From Anaerolineaceae bacterium (GTDB lineage: Bacteria; Chloroflexota; Anaerolineae; Anaerolineales; Anaerolineaceae): a stretch of 6,961 nt of DNA. The notes under the pieces were generated by a model. It worked only from the letters and a program-made list of their open reading frames with translations, did no database searches and was not told the origin of the DNA. The DNA is taken from contig DNOU01000104.1 in assembly GCA_003501835.1 (NCBI GenBank), positions 2,147-9,107 of the forward strand, given 5' to 3'. Both the position numbers and the translations under genes were made by a program. Below are positions 1 to 4,844 of this stretch, in pieces (the stretch's first letter is position 1; each line of letters opens with the position of its first letter).

Positions 1-482
1 GGGGAGTGAATTTCGATAAAATCATTCTTCGTCCAGTACTCGCGCATCGCCTGTTCCGCAAGTGTTTCCACCTTAAAGATCAGCAGGTTGATGGGACGCC
101 GCAAGTCCATGTAACGCCAGTCGAGGCGGTAATCGAGCAAGGGCAGGGTTTCCCCGAAGGGATCAAAAGGCAGCGGAGATTCGGCCAGGTTGTTGACCTC
201 AAGAGTCTCCAGCTGAAGCTCGAGCCCGCCCAGTTTGACCACCGGGTTGTCCACAACCTTGCCGGTGACCACCAGCGCAGATTCGACATTGATTTGAGAG
301 ATCCTGGCAGCCAGATCTTCGTTATTGGCTTTGAAATGTGCCACCTGCACCAGACCGGTTGGGTCGCGCAGGATCAGGAACTGCATCTTCTTTTGATCGC
401 GCAAAGTCTGCAGAAAGCCCTCAATTTTGACCGTCTTGCCGATGTTCTCTCTCAAATCGTTGATATAAGTCCGTTCCATCAT
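1..482 (-). CDS. aspS: Aspartyl-tRNA synthetase, archaeal/non-discriminating type, N-terminal part (cut by window edge)
   Basis: Class II synthetase that charges tRNA with aspartate. Only the first 160 residues are present; the catalytic domain continues beyond position 1. Residues 1-105 read as the OB-fold anticodon-binding domain, with GKTVKIEGFLQTLRD and the characteristic LRDPTGLVQV. It is followed by the hinge SPLPFD (102-107), then DYRLDWRYMDLRRP (117-130) and FIEIHS (155-160), which match the start of the class II core (motif 1 region) in archaeal AspRS. Bacterial AspRS differs here. The closely related AsnRS is the main alternative, but RDPTG and RLDxRxxDLRRP favour AspRS. Two adjacent ATG codons exist, at 482 and 479. 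GGAG lies 4 bases before the first and 7 before the second, so 479 may be the true start. The gene follows meaB after 68 bases and has its own promoter candidate. The family often also charges tRNA-Asn; that is inferred. Confidence 0.88.
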   Translation of the reverse strand, partial: MMERTYINDLRENIGKTVKIEGFLQTLRDQKKMQFLILRDPTGLVQVAHFKANNEDLAARISQINVESALVVTGKVVDNPVVKLGGLELQLETLEVNNLAESPLPFDPFGETLPLLDYRLDWRYMDLRRPINLLIFKVETLAEQAMREYWTKNDFIEIHS

Positions 483-511
483 CCATCTCCATGCTGTCAA
501 AGAATCCATCA

Positions 512-540
512 ATCATACAAAGGCTCAACCAATTAATCAA
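512..540 (-). promoter_or_regulatory. Candidate sigma-70 promoter for aspS
   Basis: On the minus strand TTGATT (540-535) is followed after exactly 17 bases by TATGAT (517-512). This is 4/6 and 5/6 agreement with the housekeeping consensus. Transcription would begin near 505, giving a leader of about 23 bases before the ATG at 482. It lies wholly in the gap between meaB and aspS, so aspS could be transcribed independently of the upstream B12 genes. No terminator is visible after meaB, so read-through is also possible. Confidence 0.5.
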
Positions 541-550
541 TGGTATTGGC

Positions 551-1555
551 TCATTTGATCAGCCGCTCGACTGCCTGTCCTGGCGAGAGCTTCCGGTCAA
601 ATACCAGTGACAGGATTTCATCACGCTTGGAAGGGTCTGTAGTCTTCAACCAGTCCTGTTTCAACCGTTCCTGGAGCAAAACCTCAAAATCATGATTCAA
701 CCGTTCCCGGTCGCGGAGTGCCAAAAGACCGGATTTGACCAGGTACTCGCGGTGTTCGCGGATGGTTTGCACCAGTTCTGCAATTCCTTTCGACTCGATT
801 GCCACCGTTTTCAAGACCGGCGGCACCCATACATCTGCATCCAATGAAGGTGAGGCGGCATCCTGCGAAGCGTGACCAGCCTCAATGAAAGTGTGGAACC
901 CGCCATTCGGATAACCCAGTTCCAGGTTCACCCGCAGGGCTCGTTCGGTGTTTTCCACGCCGGGTCGGTCAGCCTTGTTGATCACCAGGATATCCGCGAT
1001 CTCAAGGATGCCCGCCTTGATGGCCTGGATGTCATCTCCCATTCCAGGGGTTTCCACCACGATGGTGGTGTGTGCCAGCCGGGCAATATCCACTTCAGAT
1101 TGACCTGCTCCAACTGTTTCCACCAGGATCAGGTCAAAGCCGGCAGCATCCAGCACCTGCACCACTCCGGCAGTTGCGTTTGCCAGCCCTCCCAGGGCAC
1201 CCCGTGAAGCCATGGAGCGGATAAACACACCGGGATCGCCGGCAAGATCGCGCATACGCACCCTGTCACCCAGGATGGCTCCGCCATTAAAGGGGCTGGA
1301 AGGGTCTACTGCCACGATTGCCACGCTGCGCTGCAATGCGGGGTCAGCCTTTCTCACTTCCAGGGCAATCTGGCTCACCAGGCAGGATTTGCCTGTTCCT
1401 GGTGCCCCGGTCACCCCCACCAGGTGGGCATGACCGGTGTGTTTGAAGAGCGAATCGAGCGTTGCCTTTCCAGATTCGGTGCCGTTTTCAACCTGCGTCA
1501 GAAGTCTTGACAGGGCGAGGCGGTCACCGGCAAGGACAGATTCGGCAGCGGTCAT
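551..1555 (-). CDS. meaB: Methylmalonyl-CoA mutase-associated GTPase MeaB (ArgK family)
   Basis: P-loop G3E GTPase that chaperones B12-dependent acyl-CoA mutases: it gates loading of adenosylcobalamin and removal of damaged cofactor. The 334 residues fit the family length. Motifs in order: Walker A GAPGTGKS (50-57), AVDPSSPF (82-89) with the Mg/switch I region, ETVGAGQSE (146-154, G3/switch II region), and NKAD (193-196), the guanine-specificity motif. The C-terminal helical part (about 255-334) corresponds to the dimerisation arm and ends in the usual GQAVERLI-like tail. It starts 18 bases after the stop of the B12-binding mutase subunit on the same strand, so the two are almost certainly cotranscribed. 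The ribosome binding site is weak (GGGATTTGGG region), which suggests some dependence on the upstream gene. All nucleotide-binding motifs look intact. Confidence 0.95.
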   Translation of the reverse strand: MTAAESVLAGDRLALSRLLTQVENGTESGKATLDSLFKHTGHAHLVGVTGAPGTGKSCLVSQIALEVRKADPALQRSVAIVAVDPSSPFNGGAILGDRVRMRDLAGDPGVFIRSMASRGALGGLANATAGVVQVLDAAGFDLILVETVGAGQSEVDIARLAHTTIVVETPGMGDDIQAIKAGILEIADILVINKADRPGVENTERALRVNLELGYPNGGFHTFIEAGHASQDAASPSLDADVWVPPVLKTVAIESKGIAELVQTIREHREYLVKSGLLALRDRERLNHDFEVLLQERLKQDWLKTTDPSKRDEILSLVFDRKLSPGQAVERLIK

Positions 1556-1573
1556 CTGGACCCAAATCCCGGC

Positions 1574-1975
1574 TCAGGCAGCAGCAAAATCAGCGCGGAT
1601 ATCTTCCACCACCCTTGAAGTTGGTGTCCCCGGACCATATACCGCCTTCACGCCTTTGGCCAGCAATTCAGGAACATCCTCCTCGGGGATGATGCCCCCC
1701 ACGAAAATCCCCACATTCGACTGTCCATTGCCGCGAACCAGGTCAATCACCCGGGGAACAAGTGCCATATGCGCCCCCGAAAGAATGGAAAGTCCGATCA
1801 CATTTACGTCTTCCTGCAGTGCCGCCTCGGCAATCATTTCAGGAGTTTGACGGAGACCGGTATAAATCACCTCCATCCCGGCGTCACGCAGAGCTCTCGC
1901 AATGACCTTCGCACCGCGGTCATGACCATCCAGACCTGGTTTGGCGATCAGCACGCGTATACGTTGTTCTGGCAT
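1574..1975 (-). CDS. Methylmalonyl-CoA mutase, cobalamin-binding small subunit (split mutase)
   Basis: Stand-alone B12-binding domain of a coenzyme B12-dependent acyl-CoA mutase (133 residues). It should bind cobalamin base-off with a histidine ligand and pair with a separate large TIM-barrel subunit to interconvert methylmalonyl-CoA and succinyl-CoA. Signatures: DGHDRG (16-21; D16-x-H18-x-x-G21, with H18 the cobalt ligand), SILSG (63-67) and VGG (92-94), then YGPGTPT near the C-terminus. The frame opens further upstream to an ATG at 2011, but I chose the ATG at 1975. The protein then begins MPEQRIRVLIAKPG as in homologues, GGAGAAGAGAG precedes it, and the -10 box at 2015-2010 overlaps the upstream ATG. 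It leads a two-gene unit with meaB. No large subunit is in the window. A 2-hydroxyisobutyryl- or ethylmalonyl-type mutase small subunit is a less likely alternative. Confidence 0.9.
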   Translation of the reverse strand: MPEQRIRVLIAKPGLDGHDRGAKVIARALRDAGMEVIYTGLRQTPEMIAEAALQEDVNVIGLSILSGAHMALVPRVIDLVRGNGQSNVGIFVGGIIPEEDVPELLAKGVKAVYGPGTPTSRVVEDIRADFAAA

Positions 1976-2009
1976 ATTCTCTCTTCTCCATCGCGAATGG
2001 TGTGCCTTC

Positions 2010-2015
2010 ATTATA
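2010..2015 (-). promoter_or_regulatory. Perfect -10 box upstream of the mutase subunit/meaB unit
   Basis: The minus strand carries TATAAT at 2015-2010, matching the sigma-70 -10 consensus completely. Transcription would start near 2003, leaving a leader of about 28 bases to the ATG at 1975 with GGAGAAGAGAG inside it. No good -35 hexamer sits 16-18 bases upstream, so the promoter is weak, activator-dependent, or read by another sigma factor. Its position also argues against the upstream in-frame ATG at 2011. Confidence 0.5.
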
Positions 2016-2077
2016 CTCTTGAACGAACCCCGCTTGAGTCGAGCTGTATCAGCCTTCCCTGGTCAATTCATCTGCAA

Positions 2078-2099
2078 ATTCCGTACCCATTCCGTACCC
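2078..2099. repeat. Tandem 11-bp direct repeat ATTCCGTACCC x2
   Basis: Two perfect, directly adjacent copies of ATTCCGTACCC (2078-2088 and 2089-2099) lie in the non-coding gap between the leftward mutase unit and the rightward DUF4190 gene. One copy spans about one helical turn, so the pair would present the same face twice, as binding sites for transcription factors often do. It is about 60 bases upstream of the mutase -10 box and about 20 bases before the TAAAAT (2120-2125) that could be the -10 of the rightward gene. Function is inferred; chance duplication remains possible. Confidence 0.55.
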
Positions 2100-2170
2100 C
2101 AAGAAGGTCAAACAACGGATAAAATAAGAGAATGGTATCGTTGACTCGTTAAGAAGCAAAGGAGAAAAGA

Positions 2171-2464
2171 ATGTCACTACCTGAATCGAATATGGTGCCG
2201 GCACCACCCCCCATGATGAAAAGAGACAGCACCCTGGCCATCATCAGCCTAATCTCCGGTCTTGTCGGATGGGTGATACCTTTGGTGGGCGGAATTGTTG
2301 CGATCGTCACAGGTCATCTGGCGAGAAAGGAAATTCGTCAAAGCAACAATACCCTTTCCGGAGATGGAATGGCGATTGCAGGGCTAGTCCTCGGATATGT
2401 TCATGTTGGAATTATCATCATCGTTTTTGTCTTTATCCTTATGTTGATTCCAGCATTCAGATAA
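2171..2464 (+). CDS. DUF4190 domain small membrane protein
   Basis: A 97-residue protein with a short Pro/Met-rich N-terminus (MVPAPPPMMKRDS) followed by a DUF4190-type body. TLAIISLISGLVGW to about residue 46 forms the first membrane segment. The loop GHLARKEIRQSN then leads to the conserved GDGMAIAGLVLGY (64-76), and a second very hydrophobic segment runs to about residue 94. Known DUF4190 proteins share this two-helix pattern with a GxxA(R/K)xxI loop and GxGxAIAGLxxG; their function is unknown. The start is well supported: AAAGGAG at 2158-2164 lies 6 bases before the ATG. A terminator follows, so it is probably a single-gene unit. Nothing in the sequence links it to the chelatase or mutase genes. 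Confidence 0.88.
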   Translation: MSLPESNMVPAPPPMMKRDSTLAIISLISGLVGWVIPLVGGIVAIVTGHLARKEIRQSNNTLSGDGMAIAGLVLGYVHVGIIIIVFVFILMLIPAFR

Positions 2465-2502
2465 TTTGGAAATTGATCCTTCATTGGCATTGTGTGTCAC
2501 CC

Positions 2503-2533
2503 AAAACCAGCGTGAAAAATTCGCTGGTTTTTT
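2503..2533 (+). terminator. Rho-independent terminator after the DUF4190 gene
   Basis: AAAACCAGCG (2503-2512) pairs perfectly with CGCTGGTTTT (2522-2531) around a 9-base loop, and the right arm runs into six T residues (2528-2533). It sits 38 bases past the stop and separates the DUF4190 gene from the chelatase locus. Because the left arm begins with four A residues, it may also terminate leftward transcripts weakly. Confidence 0.9.
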
Positions 2534-2615
2534 GCAAACTCAAACCACACCATAATACTCCGAATATCCACTTGTGGTAAACTTACAGAAGTAAAACTGC
2601 AATCAAGGAATGCTT

Positions 2616-3719
2616 ATGCCTGCCATCTACCCATTTACCGCTGTCGTTGGACAGGAACGCATGCGCCGGGCACTTGTGCTCAATGCTGTTGATCCGCGCA
2701 TCGGAGGTGTATTAATCCGCGGCGAACGCGGAACTGCAAAATCAACGGCTGCCCGTGCCCTGGCTGCACTTCTTCCCCGGGTCAAAGTCGTGGCAGACTG
2801 CCGTTTCGGATGCGACCCCGACAGGCCTGCCATGTGGTGCACCGAATGCCGTGAACGACATGATCGCGGCGAGTCACTACCGGTGGCGATGCGGGTGACC
2901 CCGTTTGTCAACCTGCCTGTCTCTGCCACAGAAGATCGCGTGGTGGGCACCCTGGATATTGAAAAGGCGATTCAAAAAGGCGTACGCGCTTTTGAACCTG
3001 GTGTGCTGGCTGCTGCCAACCGCGGCATGCTCTACATCGACGAAGTAAACCTGCTGGATGACCACGTGGTGGATGTGCTGCTGGATGCCGCCGCCATGGG
3101 CATGAACATTGTGGAGCGTGAAGGGATTTCCTTCAGCCACCCAGCCCGCTTCATCCTCGTGGGCACCATGAACCCTGAAGAAGGTGATCTGCGACCGCAA
3201 CTTCTGGACCGATTTGCCCTGTCCGTCGAAATTCGCGGGATCCGCGACGCACGCGAGCGTGTCCAGATCATGGAACGCAACCTGGCATACGAAGCCGATT
3301 CCACCCATTTCCGCGATGAATGGATGACCCGCGAGCAAGAGCTTTCGGAGAAGATCGAAAAAGGCCGTCAGCTGGTGGACCAGGTGAAATACGATAACCA
3401 AAATCTCCTTTCCATAGCCGGATTGACCTCCTCGCTCAATGTGGATGGTCACCGTGCAGACCTGGTCATCCTCAAAACCGCGCGGGCACAGGCAGCTTTC
3501 GAAGGTCGTACCTCCATCACCGACCGGGATATTGCCCTGGCTGCCGAACTCGCCCTGCCGCATCGCCTGAAGAGCGGTCCTTTCCAGCGCGAGGAAATGG
3601 GCATGGAGGAGCTTCAGGAAAGAATTGACCAGCTGCAAAAACAGGCTGCTTCGCAAACCAAACAGGAATCCCAATCAGAGCTGTCGGATGAGGAAGGCGC
3701 TTCCTCAAAAAAAGTGTAA
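2616..3719 (+). CDS. chlI: Chelatase AAA+ ATPase subunit, ChlI/BchI-like (zero-frame product of the chlD locus)
   Basis: AAA+ motor subunit of a magnesium/cobalt chelatase, driving metal insertion by a large CobN/ChlH-type subunit. The 367 residues include VVGQE (about 10-14), Walker A GERGTAKST (36-44), LYIDEVNLL (139-147) with Walker B acid pair D142/E143, sensor GTMNPEEG (183-190) and QLLDRF (195-200) with the likely arginine finger R199. A helical lid reaches about residue 320, then a Glu/Gln/Ser-rich tail. An insert between Walker A and the first beta-hairpin carries four cysteines (C62, C66, C75, C78). An ATG six bases upstream (2610) is in frame, but it overlaps AAGGA (2605-2609), which is correctly spaced for 2616. 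Translation stops at TAA 3717-3719, immediately after the A7 slippery run. A fraction of ribosomes probably shifts to -1 there and makes the longer ChlD-like protein. No cobalamin riboswitch is visible in the 76-base leader. Confidence 0.9.
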   Translation: MPAIYPFTAVVGQERMRRALVLNAVDPRIGGVLIRGERGTAKSTAARALAALLPRVKVVADCRFGCDPDRPAMWCTECRERHDRGESLPVAMRVTPFVNLPVSATEDRVVGTLDIEKAIQKGVRAFEPGVLAAANRGMLYIDEVNLLDDHVVDVLLDAAAMGMNIVEREGISFSHPARFILVGTMNPEEGDLRPQLLDRFALSVEIRGIRDARERVQIMERNLAYEADSTHFRDEWMTREQELSEKIEKGRQLVDQVKYDNQNLLSIAGLTSSLNVDGHRADLVILKTARAQAAFEGRTSITDRDIALAAELALPHRLKSGPFQREEMGMEELQERIDQLQKQAASQTKQESQSELSDEEGASSKKV

Positions 3720-4714
3720 CGCCGGAAGAGTCCGGCGAGCAACGGCCTGACGAGGGAACCCCCGAGCCTGCTCCCCAAAACGTGTTTGAACAGAGTAATC
3801 CCAACTGGTGGGCGGGCGGGCAACGCATGCCCAATGGTGAAGAGTTCACCCCCCGCAAATTGGATACCCCCCTGGATAAGATGATGCGTTCCTATGCCGG
3901 ACGCCGTTCGGTAACGCATACCGAACGCAAGCGCGGTCGATACATTCAGGCGCGCCCGGCTGCCGGCAAAACCAATGACCTGGCATTTGATGCCACGCTG
4001 CGGGCGGCAGCACCCTTCCAGCGCGACCGAAGCGAAATTAAGCATCGCAACAAGGTCGCCTTTGCCATTCGTCCTGCCGACTACATGAAGAAGATCCGCG
4101 TGCGCCGTGCAGCGAACTTGATCCTCTTCCTGGTGGATGCCTCCTGGTCGATGGCTGTCGCTGAGCGCATGGCTGCCACCAAGGGTGCAATTCTCTCCCT
4201 GTTGACCGATGCCTATCAACGCCGCGACCGCGTGGGTTTGATCGTATTCCAAAAGTCGCAAGCCACCCTGGTACTGCCTCCCACCAACTCGGTGCTCCTG
4301 GCACAGGAAGCACTTTCCGATATCCCGGTGGGCGGCAAGACTCCGCTGAGTGCGGGCTTGATGATGGCGTACGAGGTGCTGCGGCGCGAAAAGGTATTAC
4401 ACCCCGACATCATGCCTCTCCTGATCGTGCTCACCGATGGTGCGGGCAACGTTTCAATGGGCCACATGCCTCCCCAGGAAGAAGCCCACTACATCGCCGG
4501 TCTGATCTGCAAGGAAAACATTCATTCGGTGGTCATCAATATGGAACATGCGGCGTTTGACCAGGGCTTTGCCCAGACCCTGGCTGACCATCTCGACAGC
4601 CCCTGCTATACCATCACCGACCTGAAGGCCGAATCACTCGTGGTGACCGTGCAGCAGGAAATCCGCCAGGTGCAAAGCGCCACAAATATCGAATTTACCA
4701 AGTTTGCGAAGTAA
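2616..4714 (+). CDS. chlD: ChlD-like chelatase subunit (AAA+ plus vWA), probable -1 frameshift product
   Basis: If ribosomes slip by -1 on A_AAA_AAA (3707-3713), reading continues Ser-Val-Thr-Pro and gives a 699-residue protein: 366 residues from the zero frame plus 333 from the -1 frame. Order: AAA+ domain (1-320), a Glu/Gln/Ser then Pro/Glu-rich linker (about 325-390), and a vWA domain with MIDAS D508-x-S510-x-S512, T576 and D608. Domain order, linker type and length match ChlD-type medium subunits, which are single polypeptides in many bacteria. Sequence facts favouring fusion are that the -1 frame is open from 3692, linker-like codons fill the bases between the TAA and the vWA part, and no start signal serves the second frame. 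From memory, Antonov (Mol Biol Evol 2020) described frameshifting in chlD genes that yields both chelatase subunits. A missing A in the homopolymer would also explain the split. A cobalt role with CobN is inferred. Confidence 0.75.
3690..3737 (+). promoter_or_regulatory. Programmed -1 ribosomal frameshift signal: SD-like stimulator, A_AAA_AAA heptamer, hairpin
   Basis: Three elements are lined up as in bacterial -1 recoding sites such as dnaX. AGGAAGG (3691-3697) can pair with 16S rRNA 9 bases before the heptamer. The slippery run A_AAA_AAA (3707-3713) is phased to the zero frame (TCA|AAA|AAA|GTG|TAA), fitting X_XXY_YYZ. Six bases later comes a perfect hairpin CGCCGG/CCGGCG (3720-3725 with 3732-3737) with loop AAGAGT. 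The zero-frame stop lies inside the spacer. The -1 frame has a stop at 3689-3691, so slippage must occur within 3692-3716, and the heptamer is the only slippery motif there. Confidence 0.8.
3782..4714 (+). CDS. chlD: Chelatase vWA (MIDAS) domain part, ChlD C-terminal half; stand-alone reading as usually called
   Basis: This is the -1-frame portion as an ordinary gene caller would report it (310 residues from GTG 3782). It contains RGRY (51-54), a conserved basic stretch before the vWA fold. The vWA fold follows: LFLVDASWSMA (115-125) with MIDAS D119, S121 and S123, GGKTPLSAGL (184-193) with T187, and LTDG (217-220) with D219. All metal-coordinating residues are present. In chelatases this domain binds the large subunit and docks on the AAA+ ring. 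The GTG has no Shine-Dalgarno sequence (GCTCCCCAAAAC precedes it), and the next ATG, at 3827, would remove conserved N-terminal sequence. The frame is open upstream to 3692 and encodes EESGEQRPDEGTPEPAPQ, typical linker composition. I therefore read it as the downstream part of the frameshifted ChlD protein, not an independently started gene. Independent initiation cannot be excluded. Confidence 0.8.
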   Translation: MFEQSNPNWWAGGQRMPNGEEFTPRKLDTPLDKMMRSYAGRRSVTHTERKRGRYIQARPAAGKTNDLAFDATLRAAAPFQRDRSEIKHRNKVAFAIRPADYMKKIRVRRAANLILFLVDASWSMAVAERMAATKGAILSLLTDAYQRRDRVGLIVFQKSQATLVLPPTNSVLLAQEALSDIPVGGKTPLSAGLMMAYEVLRREKVLHPDIMPLLIVLTDGAGNVSMGHMPPQEEAHYIAGLICKENIHSVVINMEHAAFDQGFAQTLADHLDSPCYTITDLKAESLVVTVQQEIRQVQSATNIEFTKFAK

Positions 4715-4730
4715 ATATCGGACACAACCC

Positions 4731-4766
4731 GGGGTCAGGAGAAAAATTCTCCTGCCCTTTTCTTTC
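4731..4766 (+). terminator. Rho-independent terminator after the chelatase locus
   Basis: CAGGAGAA (4736-4743) pairs with TTCTCCTG (4747-4754) around an AAA loop. The stem is extended by GGG (4732-4734) with CCC (4755-4757) across a single bulged T. TTTTCTTTC follows immediately. It begins 17 bases after the TAA of the vWA frame and isolates the chelatase unit from the next promoter. Confidence 0.9.
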
Positions 4767-4771
4767 ACTCT

Positions 4772-4789
4772 TGGAGCTTCGTGGAGCTT
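4772..4789. repeat. 8-bp direct repeat TGGAGCTT, period 10, just upstream of a promoter
   Basis: TGGAGCTT occurs at 4772-4779 and again at 4782-4789, one helical turn apart, ending three bases before the -35 hexamer at 4793. The position fits an activator or repressor site. The repeat is short, so function is only suggested. Confidence 0.4.
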
Positions 4790-4792
4790 TCC

Positions 4793-4821
4793 TTGTCACG
4801 AGTTCACCCCCGTGTTATGAT
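4793..4821 (+). promoter_or_regulatory. Strong sigma-70-type promoter for the Thr/Pro-rich protein gene
   Basis: TTGTCA (4793-4798, 5/6) and TATGAT (4816-4821, 5/6) are separated by exactly 17 bases, and TGT (4813-4815) supplies an extended -10. The predicted start near 4828 leaves a leader of about 17 bases before the ATG at 4845. It follows the terminator directly, so it defines a new unit that probably also carries the M42 peptidase genes downstream. Confidence 0.7.
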
Positions 4822-4844
4822 GTTACCGGAGAGTCCGACACCCC

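Noticed and set aside
6..536. Forward open frame of 176 codons at the left edge
   Set aside because: The reverse strand encodes a clear AspRS N-terminus over the same bases. The forward translation has no family features.
1976..2011. Upstream ATG (2011) as start of the B12-binding subunit
   Set aside because: It would add 12 residues not typical of the family. The codon overlaps the TATAAT box, while the ATG at 1975 has a nearby purine-rich ribosome binding site.
2544..2578. Inverted repeat ACCACA/TGTGGT in the leader of the chelatase locus
   Set aside because: Six-base arms with a 23-base loop are expected by chance at this scale, and no promoter is clear enough to interpret it as an operator.
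2534..2609. Cobalamin riboswitch ahead of the chelatase locus
   Set aside because: The gap after the preceding terminator is only 76 bases, far too short for a B12 aptamer, and no B12-box-like sequence is seen.
2877..3674. Long antisense open frame (265 codons) opposite the AAA+ gene
   Set aside because: It lies wholly opposite a well-conserved ATPase coding region with normal motifs. Its translation is His/Gln/Phe-rich with no recognisable domain and there is no ribosome binding site.
3614..4261. Antisense open frame (215 codons) opposite the frameshift junction and vWA region
   Set aside because: It is a shadow of the conserved forward vWA frame, with no domain and no start signal. It would also need to read through the structured junction.
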